A stretch of 64,000 bases of DNA from the NCBI GenBank assembly GCA_031310005.1, contig CM062381.1:2542001-2606000 (forward strand). Direction: 5' to 3'. The notes beneath the pieces are model-generated. The model saw nothing but the letters and a program-made list of their open reading frames with translations, did no database searches and was not told the origin of the DNA. How positions within the stretch are numbered: position 1 is the stretch's first letter; each line of letters starts with the position of its first letter. This document shows, one piece after another, positions 47,146-58,584 of this stretch. Origin of the DNA: Dactylellina haptotyla (Eukaryota; Ascomycota; Orbiliomycetes; Orbiliales; Orbiliaceae). A program made the translations under genes and the position numbers.

Positions 47146-49765
47146 ATGGCAATCTCGAAATCACTACCAGGGAAGATCTCCTTCTCAGCGAAGCCCTATG
47201 CTTTCACTTTCCCGTCTGCCGCAACAGCTCTGCTTGTCATTGACATGCAGCGCGACTTCCTCCTTGAGAATGGATTTGGCCACATCCAGGTATTTGGAAA
47301 TTGAAGGCTCATGGCGTATATGACCAATGTTTGCTTCTAATTGCTGATAATTATCCGCAGGGGGGGAATCTCACAAATGTGCAAGCGGCAATCAAGCCAA
47401 CCGCAAGACTGCTCGAAGTTTGGCGGAACCTAGGTCTTCCAGTTGTACATACAAGAGGTAAGCGATTCTTCAAGTAAAACATATATTTCGCCCTTGCTGA
47501 CATTCTGCGATTTTAGAGGGTCATGTTCCGGATTTGTCCGACTGCCCATCCTCGAAGTTAGTTCGTCAAGCTGCTGCTCCCGGCAACAAACAGCATGTTC
47601 AAATCATCGGCGATAAGGGCCCGATGGGACGCCTCCTAGTTCGGGGAGAATATGGCCACGATTTTGTTGACGAACTCCAACCTCATGAGTCGGAAATAGT
47701 CGTGGACAAGCCGGGCAAAGGAGCCTTCTACAACACTAGACTAATGGAAATCTTAAAGAAGAACGGTATTACTCATTTGATTATTGGTGGTGAGTACAAA
47801 ATATACCTTGATATCATGTTCATGAAAATAAAATAACTAATGGAAATCCGTCGTAGGAGTTGTAAGTCAAGATAGGCTGGTTGTCTTTAGTTGAAATCAT
47901 GGTTGAATATTTGCTAATATATAAAAAGACAACTGAATGTTGCGTTACAACGACACTTAGAGAAGCCAATGACCGTGGATTTGAGTGCTGTACGGATCCC
48001 TCTCTAGATTTTCGTGCGGATATAGAGTTAACATAACACTTTGAAGGTGCACTGACGGAAATCACCGATGGTTACAATCCGCCATATAAAACCGCCTCGT
48101 TGGACATGGTGTACTGGTCTCAAGGCCTATTCGGCTATGTTGGCTCAATGGATCCATTGATTGAGGTTTTGAAGTTATTTTCTTCTACTTCTATGGCATC
48201 AGCCTCCGAGAAACCTAAATCAGATATCGGCTATGTCTCTTCCGACGGCTCCGAGATAAAATCACCACCTCAAACACCTCCAGCGTGGGATGGCTCTTTA
48301 CTAATCGATGATTTGCAAAGATCATACAGATCTGGGGTCTCCCCAATCACAGTATTAGAAGCAGTCTACACTAAAATTGAGGAATACTCCAAAGTTGACC
48401 CAGCTGTTTTCATCCACCTTGTCGAGAGAAAAACAGCGTTCGCCCGTGCTGAGGAGTTGATAAAAGCTCATCCGGATCGACACAATCTGCCACCACTTTG
48501 GGGAGTACCGTTCAGTGTCAAAGACTCGATCGATGTTGCAGGTGTTCCTACCACAACCGCATGCCCGCCTCTTGCATTCGTTCCTACCAGATCTGCTGCA
48601 GTCTACGACAAGGTAATCGCGGAAGGTGCAATACACATTGGGAAGACAAACCTTGATCAGTATGCAACCGGCTTAAATGGAACCAGAACACCGTATGGTA
48701 TCCCAAGAAGTGTATTTAATAAGGACTATATCAGCGGTGGTTCTTCTTCTGGCAGCGCTGTCTCCGTAGGAGCCAAGCTTGTGTCATTCAGTTTGGCAAC
48801 AGACACTGCAGGCTCTGGCCGTGTTCCCGCTTTATTCAACGGCGTTGTGGGCTTTAAACCCACAAGGGGGACGGTTTCGTTTATGGGGGTCACACCGGCT
48901 TGTCTCTCACTAGATTGTTGCTCCTTCATGACTTCCAATACAGCCGATGCGCGCACAGTTTGGTCTCTGGTTGAGGGATACGACGCTGCTGATCGATACG
49001 CCAAAGCTACTCCCCCTATATTACGGTCAGTGGATGCTCACTTTACAAAATTTAAGTTCGGGATCCCACCACCAGAAGCCCTGGGCGTGTGTTCGTTTAC
49101 TTTCCGCCAAATGTTCAACGACACGGTCAAAAAGCTTCAGGAGATTGGTGGCCAATTGGTTCCTGTGGACTGGGCACCGTTCGACAATGCCGGGAAGCTT
49201 CTTTATGATGGTACTTTCGTTATTGAGCGACTCGCCAGTCTCCCAGACGATTTCTTGGAGAAAAATCGCGATGCATTGCATCCTGTTATTAGAGAATTAT
49301 TTGAGCAGGTTGTTGCAAGGAAAAGCTCCGCGACGGATGTGTTCAGAGACTTGCACAAACAAGCGCTGTAAGTGCAATATCTTTCCAAAAGGCGCCTAGT
49401 ATTTGTGATTAGGATTCTAACGTTCTGATAGTTATATTCGACAAATGATGGAAATTTTTTCACCATCTGGAATTTCAGTATTGGTTGTTCCTACAGCACC
49501 ACTGCACCCAACGGTCGAGCAGATGCTTGCCGAACCGATCTCTTTAAATTCGACCCTTGGAACCTATACGCACTTTGGAAACGTTAACGATCTTTGTGCC
49601 GTCGCAGTTCCCGCCGGAACCTACCCACTACCATCAGCTGACACAACTGAAGACTCTCCAAAGGAGGTTTTACCATTTGGTATTACATTCCTTGGAGGGT
49701 CGAGAACAGAGTCTGAAGTTTTGAATATCGCATCCAGATTCGAGGCTTACATGACTGCGTTCTAG
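47146..49765 (+). CDS. Fusion of isochorismatase-like hydrolase and allophanate-hydrolase-type amidase
   Basis: Seven exons (47146-47289, 47361-47457, 47517-47789, 47857-47861, 47929-47989, 48047-49367, 49432-49765) give 744 residues. Residues 25-245 form an isochorismatase-type cysteine hydrolase with Asp33 (VIDMQRD), Lys145 (VDKPGKGAF) and Cys178 (GVTTECCV, then TTLREANDRGFEC), closest in look to biuret/ureidoacrylate amidohydrolases. Residues 275-744 form an amidase-signature domain: GVPFSVKDSID (Lys352), YISGGSSSGSAV (Ser426) and GTDTAGSGRVPA-like (Ser450). The wording (IHLV, GKTNLDQYATGLNGTRTPYG, KPTRGTVS) is that of allophanate hydrolase (AtzF/Dur1) N-terminal domains. The separate AtzF C-terminal domain is absent. 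Predicted chemistry: biuret or a related ureido compound to allophanate, then to ammonia and CO2 in one protein. Substrate is inferred. Exon 4 is 5 nt and is needed to keep frame and motif. Confidence 0.9.
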
Positions 49766-49945
49766 ATGGTCGGGAATCAGCCCTTGTTTTGAATGGGTTT
49801 TGATTTTCATATTTTGGTGTTACGGCGTTTGATTTTGCTTATCCTTAAGCCGTGATTAGCATAGACGATTACTCTAGCCCCCAAGCTAGACACCTTTGTA
49901 TTTGAACTTTTTGTATATACATATACGCTAAACGGCTAGCTTTCA

Positions 49946-51185
49946 TCATTTTATTCTATTGATGATTTTAATGACGTCGGAGAGCACTCCCATAGCAGTA
50001 ACTTCGGCTCCAGCCCCAGCTCCTTGTACAATCAACGCACGATCACCATATCTCTTTGTGTAAAATGCGATGATATTGTCGCTGCCCTTCAACCCAGCAA
50101 TGGGATGCGAGATATCGAATTTTTCTAATCCAACCTTGACAGCCTTTGATAGAACGTCGATGCTACCGACAAAACGGATAACTTTCCCTTCTTTCTGTGC
50201 GCTCTCAGCAAGTAGTCCGATATCAGAATCGAAATTTGGCAAACCTTCCATGAATTCTTGCGAAGTTGACGCTGATTCCAAAGGCTTAGGGATGAGAGAC
50301 TGAACTGGGAACGACGTTGGGGAAGCTATATCTAAACCAGACAATCGAGCCAAAATCGTAAGTTTCCGCGCAACATCAAGCCCATTCAAATCATCTCGTG
50401 GATCCGGTTCCTGAGTTTGAAAGTTAGGTATGGACATCGAAGTCTATCGAATTGTGTTTGGTGGCACTTACGGTATAACCAGCATCTTTGGCAATCTTCA
50501 CGACATCTGAGAATGCCCTTGCGGGCCCGTTGCTACTTATAGGTGCAAATTCATTGAACAAGAAGCTCATTGTACCAGAGAATACACCCTCCACTTTTGT
50601 AACTTCATCCCCAGTATCGACCAGATCCTTGATGGTACTGATGACAGGCAGTCCGGCTCCAACGGTTGCTTCGTGGAAAACGTAGCCACCGCCGCCACCG
50701 TTGTTGCCAGCTGCCGCGAATATATCGTTCCATAGTTTCTCCTCGGAAGAGAACCCTTTCTTATTAGGAGTTGCAATATGAATGCCAGCTTTGAGGAAAT
50801 CCGGATAGGTGTTAGCGAGCTCGATGGAGGAGGTATTATCAACAAGGATGGTTTCGCTGCTTGATTCTTTGAGGAATTGTATTAGATCTGGTACACTTAA
50901 TGGTGCAGTACCAGCCGCATCAAGTTCTTCCGAGGCAAAAGCCGTCAAAGGAAGCGGAGAGAAGTCCTTGGAGATTAGAGCTGCGGTAGAACGAGCGATG
51001 TATACCGCAGAAACAGATACCGTGGAGCTGTTCTTCTTGATAAAGTTGGCTAGCTGGCCAATGAAGGCTTTGCCGACCCCTCCGACACCTGGAAGTGATA
51101 TCCTGTTTCAGTAAATACTTCGCAGGTATGCAAATTACAGAAAATTTGAAATACCGATGATTGCGACCTTGATATCTTTGGTCAT
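49946..51185 (-). CDS. hom6: Homoserine dehydrogenase
   Basis: Three exons on the minus strand (51185-51155, 51088-50472, 50410-49946) give 370 residues. The first exon codes for MTKDIKVAII and joins to GVGGVGKAFIGQL, forming the NAD(P)-binding glycine motif at the N-terminus. Downstream are the homoserine dehydrogenase blocks VDNTSS, TPNKKGFSS, FHEATVGAGLPVI, VFSGTMSFLFNEF and GYTEPDPRDDLNG, the last spanning the second intron. The C-terminus ends in a typical VQGAGAGAEVTAMGV segment. The enzyme reduces aspartate semialdehyde to homoserine, the branch toward threonine and methionine. Length and lack of a fused aspartokinase match fungal Hom6. It is tail-to-tail with the fusion enzyme gene, about 180 bp apart. 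Confidence 0.97.
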
Positions 51186-52124
51186 TGCGAATATTGCGAG
51201 CAATTTTTATTGTAAGCGGATAGGAATGGACTTTAGAGGGAGGATATAATATGGCTACGGGGTTTTGCCTCTACCACGTCCGGCCTACAATTCAGCACAG
51301 ATCTCTAAGCCCAAATCTAGTTCCGCAATCGGCTTATGCGGGCATCTTTGTGCAACCTTCGACAACACACGCGACAACACGCAACACGGGTAGACAGCAT
51401 TTCAGGTCTCTCAAGCTCGAGCAGAGCCGGGGCGCCTCTGGCTGATGACTCTCCTAAATTGGCGACATCGTCACCCTGTCATAGTATGTAGCTACAGCAT
51501 GTCATATTTAAATCGCGGTATCGTATGATGAGATGAGAATACAGCTTGCCAATACTGGAGTGTGAACACATCTTAGCATGCACTTCTATAGCTCAAACCC
51601 GAGTCATGGCAGAAATATTCTGGTGATTTTCGATAAAAACATTCCCAAGAAGGAGAATTGTCCAACTGTTTGTGGAGGCCTTTGCTGGTTATGTTCCGTG
51701 AACATGTAAGCAGAGCCACACTTACCATGTCAGCAGGAGGGTCCAAGTGGGCTGGAACTAGTTAAATAGCGTAAGCAAATCCTCGCGCTACCCCTTCCGA
51801 GTGGGCGAGACTTCTTGATTGGGTAATTTTGACCGGCAACTTTGACAGCTGCCGAACCATGATTTTGTGATGGGCTGAACAAATACATGGGACACGGCTG
51901 CGTCAGTCTGACAATCACTCTAAAGAATATAAAATGCTCTGCCGACTTTATAAATCGCTGGTAAATATCTCGAGATTCGATGTATAGTTTCAATCGCGAC
52001 TGCAAACCATCAGACATTCAGATATAGAAATATTCGAAATATAAACGCTTCGAAGTATTCGCCCTTGAATAATAACTGTAGTTGGGACTTCTGTAGCCGA
52101 TCTAGAAGATATTTGCGGGGCGCA
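51186..52124. other. Divergent intergenic region, hom6 / F-box-like gene
   Basis: About 940 bp between divergent start codons. AT-rich near the right end. No gene recognised; must hold both promoters. Confidence 0.4.
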
Positions 52125-52880
52125 ATGACTGGTCTCCTCAAACTTCCGGTCGAAATTCGATTAATGATACTGGAGAACCTCCTTGTATCCAAATACATAT
52201 CAGAGGAGACTGGAAACCCGGAAGTCTGGCCATATTCCAAAGACGATGCCCTGGCGACTAGGGAAGAGCTGGATCCTCTCCACCCTCAGATCTTAAGAAC
52301 CTGCAAGAAACTGTACTCCGAAGGAATTGCGCTCCTCTACTCGAAAAACAGATTCTGTATTCATTCGCCTAACGCTGCAGACGATGATGAGGTATATGAC
52401 GGTCTTGACCAAACGCAGGGGTTTTTGCGGGGAATCGGAACGCTCAATGCCAGCCTTATTCGCCGGTTGACAATTGGTGGAGGCGCTGGCATGCTCAAGA
52501 CCAAGCAACTGCAGGAATGTTTCCAGCTTGCGAACAAACTGACGGATTTAACGGTTGTTGCTCTTGGCCCGCGTTGTAAAGCACCATACAGCTATATGCT
52601 GCAGTATTACCTCAACATTGAAGCTGCGGTTAAGGCATCCTCAACACTACTGACGGAAGTTTCGAGCGCTATCCCGAATGGATTTGTACCTGAGGGATTC
52701 AGCGTAATTCATCTCAAGTTTCATCGCCAGGGAGCGCAACTAGAGGATGAATTGGAGGTAAAATTGGATGAATCGATTGCTCATTTTCGAGAGCAGGTGC
52801 GCGAACAGGAAAAGGAGTGGAAGAAGCAAGGCTGGAATCGTGAGTCCATACTAAATTTCGACGATGTTCCAAGAGACTAA
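52125..52880 (+). CDS. F-box-like (2EXR-type) fungal protein
   Basis: Single-exon gene of 251 residues. The N-terminus MTGLLKLPVEIRLMILENLL has the LP-x-E-(I/V)-R-x-x-I-(L/Y) opening shared by fungal F-box and 2EXR proteins. It is followed by the LDPLHPQILRTCKKLYSEGIALLYSKNRF block (hydrophobic residues around CKKLYSEG and LLYSKN), which is the usual second part of these proteins. The rest has no repeat I can see. The C-terminal 40 residues are charged (REQVREQEKEWKKQGW). Such proteins are numerous and lineage-specific in filamentous fungi; F-box members recruit substrates to SCF ubiquitin ligases, but the target here is unknown. The ATG at 52125 is the first in this frame. Confidence 0.8.
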   Translation: MTGLLKLPVEIRLMILENLLVSKYISEETGNPEVWPYSKDDALATREELDPLHPQILRTCKKLYSEGIALLYSKNRFCIHSPNAADDDEVYDGLDQTQGFLRGIGTLNASLIRRLTIGGGAGMLKTKQLQECFQLANKLTDLTVVALGPRCKAPYSYMLQYYLNIEAAVKASSTLLTEVSSAIPNGFVPEGFSVIHLKFHRQGAQLEDELEVKLDESIAHFREQVREQEKEWKKQGWNRESILNFDDVPRD

Positions 52881-55619
52881 CGAGCCACCTTAAATTAGTC
52901 CCGATAATGTTTGAATCCACGAATGGCGTGGTTGCGTTTGTGTAAAGCAGTCTTGTGTTGAGCGAACGTTTCAACAAAACTGGAACCTTCCGATATCATG
53001 GTCGCATTAAAACAGAGTCGAACGAAGGGCGAAGAGGAAATTGAGATGCATCGGCAATATGATGTCAACCGTCGTGGAGGTATAGGGGACAAAAAATAGG
53101 CGTTCAGTTTTTTGCGGGTTATGTTAGCTACTTTGAAAGATACCTTGCATTCTCACGTTATAATATTATTCATTTTGCTAAAATTCGAAATACCGCTGCT
53201 CGCGCCACCTTTTCTGGTTGAACTTGGGCTCTCAAGAACCTGGTAAAACTCGGGTCCAGAAACTGGAGCGGCAACTTCGGGATATATGCAAATGTACGCG
53301 AAATGTTTTCCACTTTCTCGTTTCGAGGTCAAATCGCCGGCTGCAGCTTCTTTGTCCGTGCCTGTCGTTATTAATATCACCGACGCTTCTTCTTACTCCA
53401 TACCTGTTACTACTACCTTTTCCAAGAATTATAGACGCTATGATCGTTTTCGCAAATCGATATGTGACCGAACCAGAATGTACCGATCTGGCGCATAGAT
53501 ATCTCACCCCCACAGTTTTGAACCTTGCAACCTCTTTTTAGCCTGCAGCTGACCCCACCATCCTAGTATCATTGCTTCTTCCTCCCACGCAAAACAGTCC
53601 GAAGCCAGACACTTGGGGGTTTCTCATTATCATCACATATTTGCAGATTGGGCTTAGTGCCTGGTGGGACAACATCCCCTTCCCACTACCATCAGCTAAA
53701 CATCTCTCCTATCATTGGCCCTCTGACTTCTTATCTATCGAGCCCTTTCGCTGCCTCAAACTCTAGTTCCACCAAGCCCAAGTCGGATGCAGTTTTAGCA
53801 GATAGCCTTTATCGTTCTGCGTCAAGAACAATCTTTTGCATGCGAGGTAGCGCACTAGCTTGCGCGTTTTTTTTGCACGGAAATGCAAAATATGACATAT
53901 TTTGTTTCCGTTCCCCTGCTTAGCCTTCGGATGATATGGGTTTCAGTCGGTTCCGCAACCAACGGATGGTACTCTTGATAACCAAACCGCCCCATTGGCC
54001 TGAAGCTCAAACCAGTTCGTTGACACATGCATTGGATTTCCTGCATATTCTCAGTCCACCTACGACACCAGATCTCTCAATTAAAACCCTTATTTGGGAT
54101 CTAGTAAGGACCATGGGGTTTTCTTATCAGTTCATGATGGTAAACCTCTGGAGTAAAAGCTTACCTTTAACCGCGATATCGAGAATTTTCGGTACCCTTA
54201 ATTGACAATCGGCCAACTCAGGCACGCAGCCGCCCCACAGATGGGTTACAATGGGGATCTTAAGGCTAGCCAACAGGCCAAGGACCGCAAACCAACTAGG
54301 CCATGGGCGTTGGCTAGGGCCGTTCGCTTGGGGTCCAAGGTCCTGCACAGGGAACCAAAGCAAAAAAAAAAAAAAACTTATTGATCCAAACTGTTTAATT
54401 CAAATCAGAACAGGAATGTGACTTCATAACGTTTTTCTTTTAATCGGATTTCTTTCCTCCCTAAAGCAGATATTGATCACGTTCTATAGACACCTTACTA
54501 TTTCAATACTATCCTTTTTTTTCTTCTCTTCGTCTTGAGCTCCGGTCTAGTGGACCCCGTAACGGTTGATCTTCGGCGACTGCAGCCTCATTAAAGAGGA
54601 CCTCCTTCAAGACCACACCCTGGGTTTTTTGCCCTTTCGAAACTGTTCCGTCTTGACATTGCATTGCAGCTTTAATTGGAGCCCGAGACAACCAAGGGCT
54701 GGCCTGAACTGGAACAGGAAACATTAATCAACCTCAGCAAGTGTGCTTGGTTGGGCAGCTTACCGTAGTTTTATCACTTATCTTAATTTTGGGTGGTGGC
54801 CGAGAGGCGACCCGTGTGAACCGCGCCATATCAAACATAGAGATCGGTCGTGTGCAACACCACCCAGCTAGGAATCAACGTGGATATCATAAACCCCAAG
54901 AGTAAAAAAGAAAAAGGGTAGTTCCCTTCCTTACGGGTCATAGCATACCTACCTCCACCATCGTGTTGATAGGGAAGCATCTCATTCTGCAAGGTCCTGC
55001 TTGCCCATCTTGTCCTTTTCTTATTGCTGGTGTGGTTTGTATTGGCTGCCGTACCTATCATACCAAGCATACCCGGACACTGGAAAGCGACAGATAACCA
55101 GGCCGGGCTGTTCGAAGATAAAGATATATCAGAGTCTCCGCCGTTTAACAGTACGTATTCTGCACATAACTTTACCCGATTTTCAATTTCTCTACTACTA
55201 TTCTCGTTAATTATCTGGTTTTCGGTTACTTTAATATTGTTATCGTCACCATCATTTACAGCGCAGCCATGCTGACGGTTACCCTAGGACGCAGTCCATC
55301 ATTCGGAACTGCCTTCATAGCCCACACTTTGGCGAACTCCGCAAAAGGCCAAAACCTGTATTCAGCTTCACATTGGGGCCAAAAGCTTTCTTTCTACTTC
55401 CTTGCCTCTTTTGACTCCTCTTTTAGTTTTTGAATTTTGGTACCAACCAAAGCCTTACCCCTGGCAGTCATATCTAAGGATTTCTTGGGGCTATTGCATT
55501 AACGCCAGTGTCTCTTGTTAAATCGGCGACAATAACGACCCGAGGATCGGGCATAATTTACCCCAAAGGCCACTTTTATTTCCTAACATCTTATAAATCA
55601 ATACAATAATCATATTGTC
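52881..55619. other. 2.7 kb gene-free stretch upstream of the Dal81-like gene
   Basis: Short open frames overlap each other on both strands (for example 53153-53541 and 53936-54384) and none resembles a known family. An A run lies at about 54362-54375. The right end, about 55200-55619, is the likely promoter of the zinc-cluster gene. No repeats or mobile-element ends were seen. Confidence 0.45.
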
Positions 55620-58200
55620 ATGGCCGAACCTTCGAATCAGACTGCTACAACTGCACCTGCTCAGGCTTCGCAGACAGTCGCCCCAAGTTCAAGTGCAAAT
55701 CCTGGACGGAAATCGCCTTCTGCAGCCCTTCCTCCCACCTCTACTCAACCAGCCTCTGCCACGACATCGACAAATACAAGAAGTAGAAAAGACCGGCCCT
55801 GTGATGCATGTAGAAGAAGAAAATCAAGATGTGTTATGAACGAGGAGAGTTCTATCTGTGTCTTGTGTCAGTTTCACAAGCAGGATTGTACCTTTTTACA
55901 AAGTCCTCAGCCTAGAAAGAGAAGGCTTCCTGTTGCAACTGCTGGCTCAGACGACGAGAAGCACACCGCATCGAATAAGAAAAGGTAAGATAAAATTCTT
56001 GCATGCCTATTAATCTCATCATCCAGTATGTTAACTTCTCGCCTGCTATTCTTGTGGCTATTTAAAGAAGCATGGACGAACCTGAATCTCCGCGGCCCCA
56101 GGCTAAGAAAGTCTCTGGGACTGAAGAGGCCAAAGATTCTCTTCGCCGCACTCTCCCCCCCGACGACTATGCCAACCTGCAAGGTCCGACTCTTTTGAAG
56201 AAAACTCTAGGTTTGCAAACTCACCGACACAGCGCCTATCTCGGCCCCACGTCTGAGTACGAACCCGTCTTAATCGATCTCTGTCCATTTGATCCAAGAG
56301 ATGAATATAAGCCCGCAATTAGTAGCTCAAACGGAGGAAGTTTCCGACGAGTTGCCGACTGGACCACCTTTTTAATGCTCCCCGACAAAGATACTCCGAA
56401 CCAATCAAGTGAACTAGATGATCTTGACGCGATAGAAAGGGTTGTAAACCCTCACGGACAGGCTTTAATAAATCTCTATTTTAGAATTGTGCATCCTTCG
56501 TTCCCGATTCTCCACAAGAACGTCTTTCTAGAAAAATACGCGCGGACCCATAGAGAGTTTTCCCCACCATTATTAGCCGCTGTCTATATTCTCGCTCTCA
56601 ACTGGTGGAGTTACGACCGAGAACTTTCAACTCAAAAGAAACCCGATGTCGCGGCTTTGGAAAAGCTTGCTTGGAAAACAATGTCCGAGGTGACACACCG
56701 CCCGAAACTGTCAACCGTTCAAGCGGGATTATTACTTCTTCAACGGCCCGAAGGGGATTCTTGGATTCTAACTTGCCAGATCGTTGCGATCGCTCAGGAG
56801 TTGGGTCTACATCTGGACTGCACTGGCTGGAAAATTCCCAATTGGGAACGCGGTCTGCGGAAAAGATTAGCCTGGGCGGTCTTCATGCAAGACAAATGGG
56901 CGGCTCTCACTCACGGTCGACCTTCGCACATCACCATTTCGAACTGGGCCGTGCAACCAGTTACGGCAAACGATTTCCCCGAAAGTTCCCTCGATGAAGA
57001 TGATGACGAAGCGGGATCGGAGGTTGACAAAGGAAGAATGTTATTTACGGAAATGATTGAGCTCACGAAACTCACAGCGGAAGTTTTGGATGGTTTCTTT
57101 ACGGTTGAAAACCAAGTCTCGATATATCACGAAGCAGAACAAAGAGGCATCGAGAGTGTTCTCGAGAGAGCGAAACCAGTCCAGATCAAACTTAAAGAGT
57201 GGTATTCTAGATTACCAGAATGCCTTCGGATGGATTCGTCAAAAGTCAGGAAGCTGAGTTCGAACGGTAGGTTAACAAAATCCGAGAGCATTAGTATTGC
57301 ATTGATAGCTAACAAAGTTATTGGAAAATAGGCTACCTGCACTTAGCATATTTCGCCACCGAAATCACCCTCCATCGGTCGATTATTCGCGCTCTTTCCC
57401 CCGCTACAAGCTTATACCTCGTACACATATGCCGTACAGCGGCAAAGACCCGACTAATATCAGCAATAGAATTTGTCAATCGCCTGAAACCGGATCAATT
57501 ACAATCATTTTGGTACTTTGCATCGAGAGTAAATTTTGCGTTAATTGGAACTTTCGGATCACTTTTATGGGCAACATCTCAAGTTTCCATTGAAAGCGAA
57601 TTCTACAAAGCGAGATTAGATGAGTATAGATGGACGTTGAAGGTCAGCAGCAAGGGCGCTACATTCATGGACTTCGCTCTAAAAGCGCTAGACGCAAGCG
57701 CAGGGTACTGCATGGAAGGAGTAGCCGCTGGAGCCAATGCGGCATCCAACCATGGCGTTAAAGGTCTCGCGTTTCAAAAGGAATATGAAGATGAGATTAT
57801 GGCAGAACAAGAAGAATATGACGAAAGTCAGGGAACTGCGCCTCAACGACAAAATACACAAATTCCGGATAGCAATCGGTTCCCTAACTATAGTTATGGT
57901 ACACCTATAGAACAACAGCTGCAGAATTTCGGGCACACTCCATCATCAAATTATAGCGCGGGACAAAATAACATCCAGAACAGGAGAGGCTCTATAATCT
58001 CCAATAATACATCCTTAGATATGACAGGTCAAATTCCTTCAGGCACCGGCAACTCTGCACTCAGCTATTATATGATGCAGCATCAACAACAAGGGAATTC
58101 GGATGATTTCAGTGGAGCTGATAGTTGGGCAGCAGATATGGAACGTATGCACGTAGAGACAGAGGATGCGGCTGCTCGTGGCTACGAGATTGGGACATGA
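55620..58200 (+). CDS. tamA: Zn2Cys6 transcription factor, Dal81/TamA-like
   Basis: Three exons (55620-55984, 56068-57266, 57332-58200) give 810 residues. A Ser/Thr/Pro/Gln-rich lead is followed by a zinc cluster with spacing C-x2-C-x6-C-x8-C-x2-C-x6-C (Cys61 to Cys90) and a basic linker (PRKRRLP). The block LLKKTLGLQTHRHSAYLGPTS, then FRIVHPSFPILHKNVFLEKY, begins the fungal transcription factor middle homology region. The first of these resembles the Dal81/Uga35 and TamA group. The C-terminus is Gln/Asn/Ser-rich. Yeast Dal81 co-activates genes for urea, allantoin and GABA use, and Aspergillus TamA works with AreA in nitrogen control. The assignment is from the conserved blocks and is less certain than the zinc-cluster call. 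The intron 1 acceptor is a tandem AAGAAG. Confidence 0.82.
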
Positions 58201-58584
58201 GGCTACTCTGTTATTATTTTACAGGAGTTTATATAATTGTTTTCTAGGATAACAAGATAGGCTTTTGATGGATTTCTTTGTATATTTAGCGCGCCAGGAT
58301 ATATTTTAGCAATTTCGATTCGCATAGAGGAATAAAGGTAGAATTTCTTGGGCCGAAGCAATGGATATGACTCGTCGCTATCTATTTTCTTGGTTGCCTC
58401 TCGCAATTTATTTCGCGCTATCCGTGCATTCCCTTATTAAAATGTCCTCAGTTGAGAATCAGGTGAAGGAAATGTGTAATTTTTTGTGTTGGCTTTGATG
58501 CTTCTTTTCTGCAGAACTTTCATCCGCAACACGCTGCCATTTTTTAGGTGTAACCGAACTCCAGCAGAAGATGTTTATGCCATT
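58201..58584. other. Spacer between the Dal81-like gene and COQ6
   Basis: About 380 bp, AT-rich. An in-frame ATG at 58498 could extend COQ6 by 29 residues; otherwise no gene is seen. Confidence 0.4.
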
